DNA of 8,017 nt from Actinomycetes bacterium (GTDB taxonomy: Bacteria; Actinomycetota; Acidimicrobiia; Acidimicrobiales; UBA8190), in NCBI GenBank assembly GCA_021798135.1, contig JAJZYI010000148.1, positions 1-8,017 on the forward strand, written 5' to 3'. The position numbers were made by a program, and so were the translations under genes. The notes under the pieces were generated by a model. The model worked only from the letters and a program-made list of their open reading frames with translations. It was not told the DNA's origin and did not search any database. Below are positions 5,755-8,017 of this stretch, in pieces (the stretch's first letter is position 1; every line of letters starts with the position of its first letter).

Positions 5755-6708
5755 TCAGGCCGTGCCGGCGCTCCGGGCGTGGTCGAGGACGGCCGCCACG
5801 CCGGTGCGCAGGTCGGTCCACGGGCGCCAGCCCAGGTGGATACCGGCCCGCTCGGGGTCGAGGGCGTTGCGGCGGAGCTCGCCGGGCCGCTCGCCGGCGT
5901 GCCGGGCGACCACCTCGGTCCCCGCCGCGTCGCCCATGGCCGCCACCAGGTCGTTGACCGACACCTCGTGCCCCGTCCCGACGTTGAGCACCAGCCCGCC
6001 CCCGCGTCCGGCCCCGCGCACGAAGGCGTCGACGACGTCGTCGACGTACACGAAGTCCCGCGTCTGCTCGCCGTCGCCGAAGACCGTGACCGGCTCGCCG
6101 CGCACCACGCGGTCGGCGAAGATCGCGACGACGCCCGCCTCGCCGTGCGGGTCCTGGCGCGGCCCGTACACGTTGGCGAGGGCCAGCGCGCAGAACTCGA
6201 GCTCGTGCAGCTCGCGGTAGCAGACGAGGTAGTCGATGGCGGACTTCTTCGACACGCCGTAGGGCGACAGCGGCCGGTGCGGGTGCGACTCGCGCACGGG
6301 GATGTCCTCGGCGGCCGGCTCGCCGTACAGGGTGCCGCCGCTGGCGGCGAACACGACCCGCGCGCTGCCCGCCGCCACCGCACCCTGGAGCACCTGCAGC
6401 GTGCCCAGCACGTTCACCTCGGCGTCGAACGTCGGCCGGGCCACCGACACCCGGACGTCGGCCTGGGCCGCCAGGTGGAACACCACCTCGGGCCGCCGCC
6501 GGACCATCAGGTCGACGAGGTCGGGCGACCTGACGTCGAGGTGGTGCACCCGCAGGTCGTGCCCGTGGTCGGCCCGGGCCCCGGCCAGGTTGGCGAGGGA
6601 CCCGGTGGACAGGTCGTCGACCACGTCGACCGCGTGGCCCTCGGCGAGGAGCCGGTCCACCAGCGTCGACCCGATGAAGCCGGCGCCGCCGGTCACCAGC
6701 GCCCGCAC
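5755..6708 (-). CDS. NAD-dependent sugar epimerase, UDP-glucose 4-epimerase-like
   Basis: The 317-aa extended SDR probably acts on a nucleotide sugar. It shows the NAD loop TGGAGFIGS (6-14), an acidic end of the second strand (VDVVDDLSTGSLANL, 27-41) favouring NAD over NADP, HLAAQADVRVS (78-88), the catalytic Ser region ASGGTLYGEP (122-131, Ser123), YGVSK with Tyr150 and Lys154, NVYGPRQDP (179-187) and FGDGEQTRDFVYVDDVV (210-226). All catalytic positions are intact and length is normal. GalE is the nearest description, but this subgroup also includes UDP-glucuronate epimerases and other sugar epimerases. The GTG at 6708 is preceded by GGGGAGG and puts the glycine loop at the usual place. It lies 67 nt after the nucleotidyltransferase and is probably co-transcribed, providing a sugar donor for envelope glycans. 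Confidence 0.9.
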   Translation of the reverse strand: MRALVTGGAGFIGSTLVDRLLAEGHAVDVVDDLSTGSLANLAGARADHGHDLRVHHLDVRSPDLVDLMVRRRPEVVFHLAAQADVRVSVARPTFDAEVNVLGTLQVLQGAVAAGSARVVFAASGGTLYGEPAAEDIPVRESHPHRPLSPYGVSKKSAIDYLVCYRELHELEFCALALANVYGPRQDPHGEAGVVAIFADRVVRGEPVTVFGDGEQTRDFVYVDDVVDAFVRGAGRGGGLVLNVGTGHEVSVNDLVAAMGDAAGTEVVARHAGERPGELRRNALDPERAGIHLGWRPWTDLRTGVAAVLDHARSAGTA

Positions 6709-6712
6709 GGCG

Positions 6713-6719
6713 CCTCCCC
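6713..6719 (-). promoter_or_regulatory. Ribosome binding site of the epimerase gene
   Basis: GGGGAGG on the minus strand ends 4 nt before the GTG at 6708. It is the clearest Shine-Dalgarno in the window and decides the start, since the frame stays open far upstream into the preceding gene. The remaining gap up to 6775 shows no promoter or hairpin I would defend. Confidence 0.6.
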
Positions 6720-6775
6720 GTCGGGCTCCGGGCGCTGCCCCGCAGCCGCCCGGACCGCAGCCAGCGGCCCGGCCG

Positions 6776-7867
6776 TCACCGGCTGGTCGCCTCCGGCACC
6801 CGGGCGCCGTGCAGCTCGGCGCCTGCCGGCACGACCGAACCGTCGGCCACCACGGTGACGTCCTCGACTCGGGCCCCCTCCTCCACGGAGGCGCCCGGGC
6901 CCACGACCGAGCAGTCGACGACCGCTCCGGCGCCGACGCTGGCGCCGTCGAGCACGACCGACCCGGTGACCGACGCACCGGCGGCGACCGTCACGCCGGC
7001 CGCCAGGTAGCTGGCGCGCACCGTCGCGCCGGCGGCGACGGTCACGCCGGGCCCCAGGAGCGTGCCCTCGCCCGCCGTGCCGTCGACGACCGCGTCGCCG
7101 AGCACCCACAACCCCTCGGCGACGCGCCGGGCCCCGGGCGCCGGCGGGCCGCCCCGCACGCCGCTCAGCAGGTCGGCGTGCGCCTGCAGGTACGCCTGGG
7201 GCGTGCCGGTGTCGAGCCAGTAGGCGCCTGTCGCCAGGGCGTACAGGGTACCGGCGGCCACCAGGTCGGGGAACGTGCGGCGCTCGACGGACACCCGCTC
7301 GTCGGGGGCGATCCGCGCGAGGACCGACGGCTCCATCACGTACGCGCCGGCGTTGACCTCGTTGGAGGGCGCCTGCCCGGCCGGGGGCTTCTCCACGAAG
7401 GCGGTCACGCGCCCCTCGTCGTCGGTGACGACCACGCCGAAGCGCGACGGGTCGTCCACCCGGATGAGGGAGATGGTCGCCTCGGCGCCGGCCCGGCTGC
7501 GGTGGAACGCCACCAGGCCGGCGACGTCGAGGTCGGTGAGGACGTCGCCGTTCACGGCGACGAAGGTGTCGTCGATGCCTGCCGCGGTGGCGGCGAACCG
7601 GATCGCCCCGCCCGTGTCGAGCGGCTCCGCCTCCACGACGCACTGGACCGGGACCCCGTCCACGTGCCGGCCCTCGTAGGCCGCCACGAAGTCGTCGGGC
7701 CGGTACCCGAGAGAGAGGACGATGCCGTCGATGCCGGCGCGGACGAGCGACGCCAGCACGCGGTCGAGCATGGTCACGCCCGCCACCGGCAGGAGCTGCT
7801 TGGGCCGGGTGTTGGTCAGCGGGCGGAGGCGAGTGCCCTCGCCGCCGACGAGGACGACCGCCTTCAC
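6776..7867 (-). CDS. Sugar-phosphate nucleotidyltransferase, mannose-1-phosphate guanylyltransferase-like
   Basis: The 363-aa two-domain enzyme activates a hexose 1-phosphate. The N-terminal Rossmann-like domain shows LVGGEGTRLRPLT (6-18), RPKQLLPVAG (21-30), EPLDTGGAIRFA (81-92), the metal-binding NGDV (106-109), FVEKPP (157-162), NAGAYV (172-177) and YWLDTGTP (216-223). From about 253 to 355 hexapeptide repeats such as VTVAAGATV and ASVGAGAVV form a left-handed beta-helix, as in GDP-mannose pyrophosphorylases. That architecture and the EPLDTGGAIR motif favour mannose 1-phosphate plus GTP giving GDP-mannose; glucose-1-phosphate thymidylyl- or uridylyltransferase remains possible. The GTG at 7867 overlaps the upstream gene's TGA as GTGA. 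GDP-mannose could feed the glycosyltransferases here and dehydratase/epimerase enzymes. Confidence 0.9.
   Translation of the reverse strand: MKAVVLVGGEGTRLRPLTNTRPKQLLPVAGVTMLDRVLASLVRAGIDGIVLSLGYRPDDFVAAYEGRHVDGVPVQCVVEAEPLDTGGAIRFAATAAGIDDTFVAVNGDVLTDLDVAGLVAFHRSRAGAEATISLIRVDDPSRFGVVVTDDEGRVTAFVEKPPAGQAPSNEVNAGAYVMEPSVLARIAPDERVSVERRTFPDLVAAGTLYALATGAYWLDTGTPQAYLQAHADLLSGVRGGPPAPGARRVAEGLWVLGDAVVDGTAGEGTLLGPGVTVAAGATVRASYLAAGVTVAAGASVTGSVVLDGASVGAGAVVDCSVVGPGASVEEGARVEDVTVVADGSVVPAGAELHGARVPEATSR
6975..7050. repeat. Imperfect 25-bp direct repeat inside the beta-helix coding region
   Basis: Segments 6975-6999 and 7026-7050 match at 23 of 25 bases, 51 bp apart. Both encode GVTVAAGA within the hexapeptide repeats of the nucleotidyltransferase, so this is an internal protein repeat. 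The 17-residue offset is one short of the 18-residue coil of such helices. Confidence 0.75.
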
Positions 7868-8017
7868 CCTGACGAGCCGCTCGTGCCCGAGCGTCCGGCG
7901 GAGCTGCTCGCCGTGCCGGTGCTGGCCGTGCCGGCGCTCGCCGCGCCCGTGCTCGCCGTGCCGGTGCTGGCCGTGCCGGCGCTCGCCGTGCCGGCGCTGG
8001 CCGTGCCGGCGCTCGCC
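7864..8017 (-). CDS. C-terminal tail of an upstream gene, low-complexity Ala-Ser-Ala-Gly-Thr repeats (cut by window edge)
   Basis: Fifty codons plus a stop are visible on the minus strand. They read as repeats of A-S-A-G-T, with A-S-T-G-T variants, followed by ASSSAGRSGTSGSSG and a TGA at 7866-7864 that overlaps the next gene's GTG as GTGA. Among the three possible minus frames this one is favoured by the overlap, which matches two other minus-strand junctions here, and because most differences between repeat units are synonymous or Ala/Thr swaps. The folded part of the protein lies outside the window, so its identity is unknown. Such Ser/Thr/Ala/Gly tails are common as flexible or glycosylated ends of actinobacterial envelope proteins. 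From memory, the mycobacterial gene in this position encodes a rhamnosyltransferase, but nothing visible supports that here. Confidence 0.55.
   Translation of the reverse strand, partial: ASAGTASAGTASAGTASTGTASTGAASAGTASTGTASSSAGRSGTSGSSG
7912..8017. repeat. 15-bp tandem repeat, seven units, running off the window
   Basis: Seven 15-bp units lie at 7912-8016 and differ at few positions; the array may continue beyond the window. On the minus strand the unit is close to GCGAGCGCCGGCACG, and several neighbouring units alternate GCG and GCC at the first codon, giving a partial 30-bp higher-order period. The period is a multiple of three, consistent with a protein-coding repeat. Confidence 0.9.

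Noticed and set aside
4679..6383. Long minus-strand frames antisense to cofD and cofE.
   Set aside because: The translations are Ser/Arg/Pro-rich without motifs, while the plus strand here has strong CofD and CofE motifs.
7868..8017. An in-phase N-terminal extension of the nucleotidyltransferase reading as G-E/Q-R/H-R-H repeats.
   Set aside because: The frame is open to the window edge, but relatives begin right at the KAVVLVGGEGTR strand, differences between repeat units would be mostly non-synonymous, and the alternative frame ends in the GTGA overlap typical of this region.
7906..8017. A plus-strand reading of the 15-bp array as V-P-A-L-A repeats.
   Set aside because: It is a possible translation, but no start or neighbouring plus-strand gene supports it, and it would be antisense to the likely coupled operon.

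Overview
The window is very GC-rich bacterial chromosome: third codon positions are almost all G or C, GTG starts are common and genes overlap by 4 nt. Neighbouring cofD and cofE genes for coenzyme F420 and GalE/GMPP-type sugar-nucleotide genes point to an actinobacterium. The unfused, short CofE argues against mycobacteria and streptomycetes, where it is the N-terminal half of a two-domain FbiB. A deeper-branching class such as Acidimicrobiia or Thermoleophilia is my guess, not something the sequence proves.

Layout, left to right. (1) Positions 1-57, minus: the first 19 codons of an NAD(P)-binding epimerase/dehydratase, with a TAAGGT -10 element at the spacing of a leaderless promoter. (2) Positions 197-3752, minus: three consecutive GT-B glycosyltransferases of the GT4 type, read right to left and joined by two exact GTGA stop/start overlaps. 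A GC-rich hairpin follows the last one. (3) Positions 3753-3854: a short divergent intergenic region, two thirds of it three exact copies of a 23-bp repeat. (4) Positions 3843-5732, plus: a TAGGGT -10 element, a previously hidden 52-codon Ala/Pro-rich ORF that starts where a leaderless transcript would begin and ends in a GTGA overlap with cofD, then cofD and cofE overlapping by 8 nt. (5) Positions 5755-8017, minus and convergent with cofE: the tail of an upstream gene encoding a low-complexity Ala-Ser-Ala-Gly-Thr repeat (a 15-bp tandem repeat), overlapping by GTGA a mannose-1-phosphate guanylyltransferase-like enzyme, followed by a UDP-glucose 4-epimerase-like SDR.

Two functions share the window. 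CofD and CofE carry out consecutive late steps of F420 synthesis. The surrounding genes make activated sugars (a GDP-mannose-type pyrophosphorylase and epimerases) and transfer them (three glycosyltransferases), so the flanks look like a cell-envelope or exopolysaccharide locus. From memory, mycobacteria also carry fbiA-fbiB beside a convergent mannose-1-phosphate guanylyltransferase gene, so this pairing may be an old actinobacterial arrangement.

I found no new defence system, CRISPR array, insertion sequence, tRNA or rRNA. The most unusual content is at small scale: the hidden leader ORF of cofD, the 23-bp repeat array at the divergent promoters, the 15-bp coding repeat at the right edge, and the missing FbiB reductase domain.
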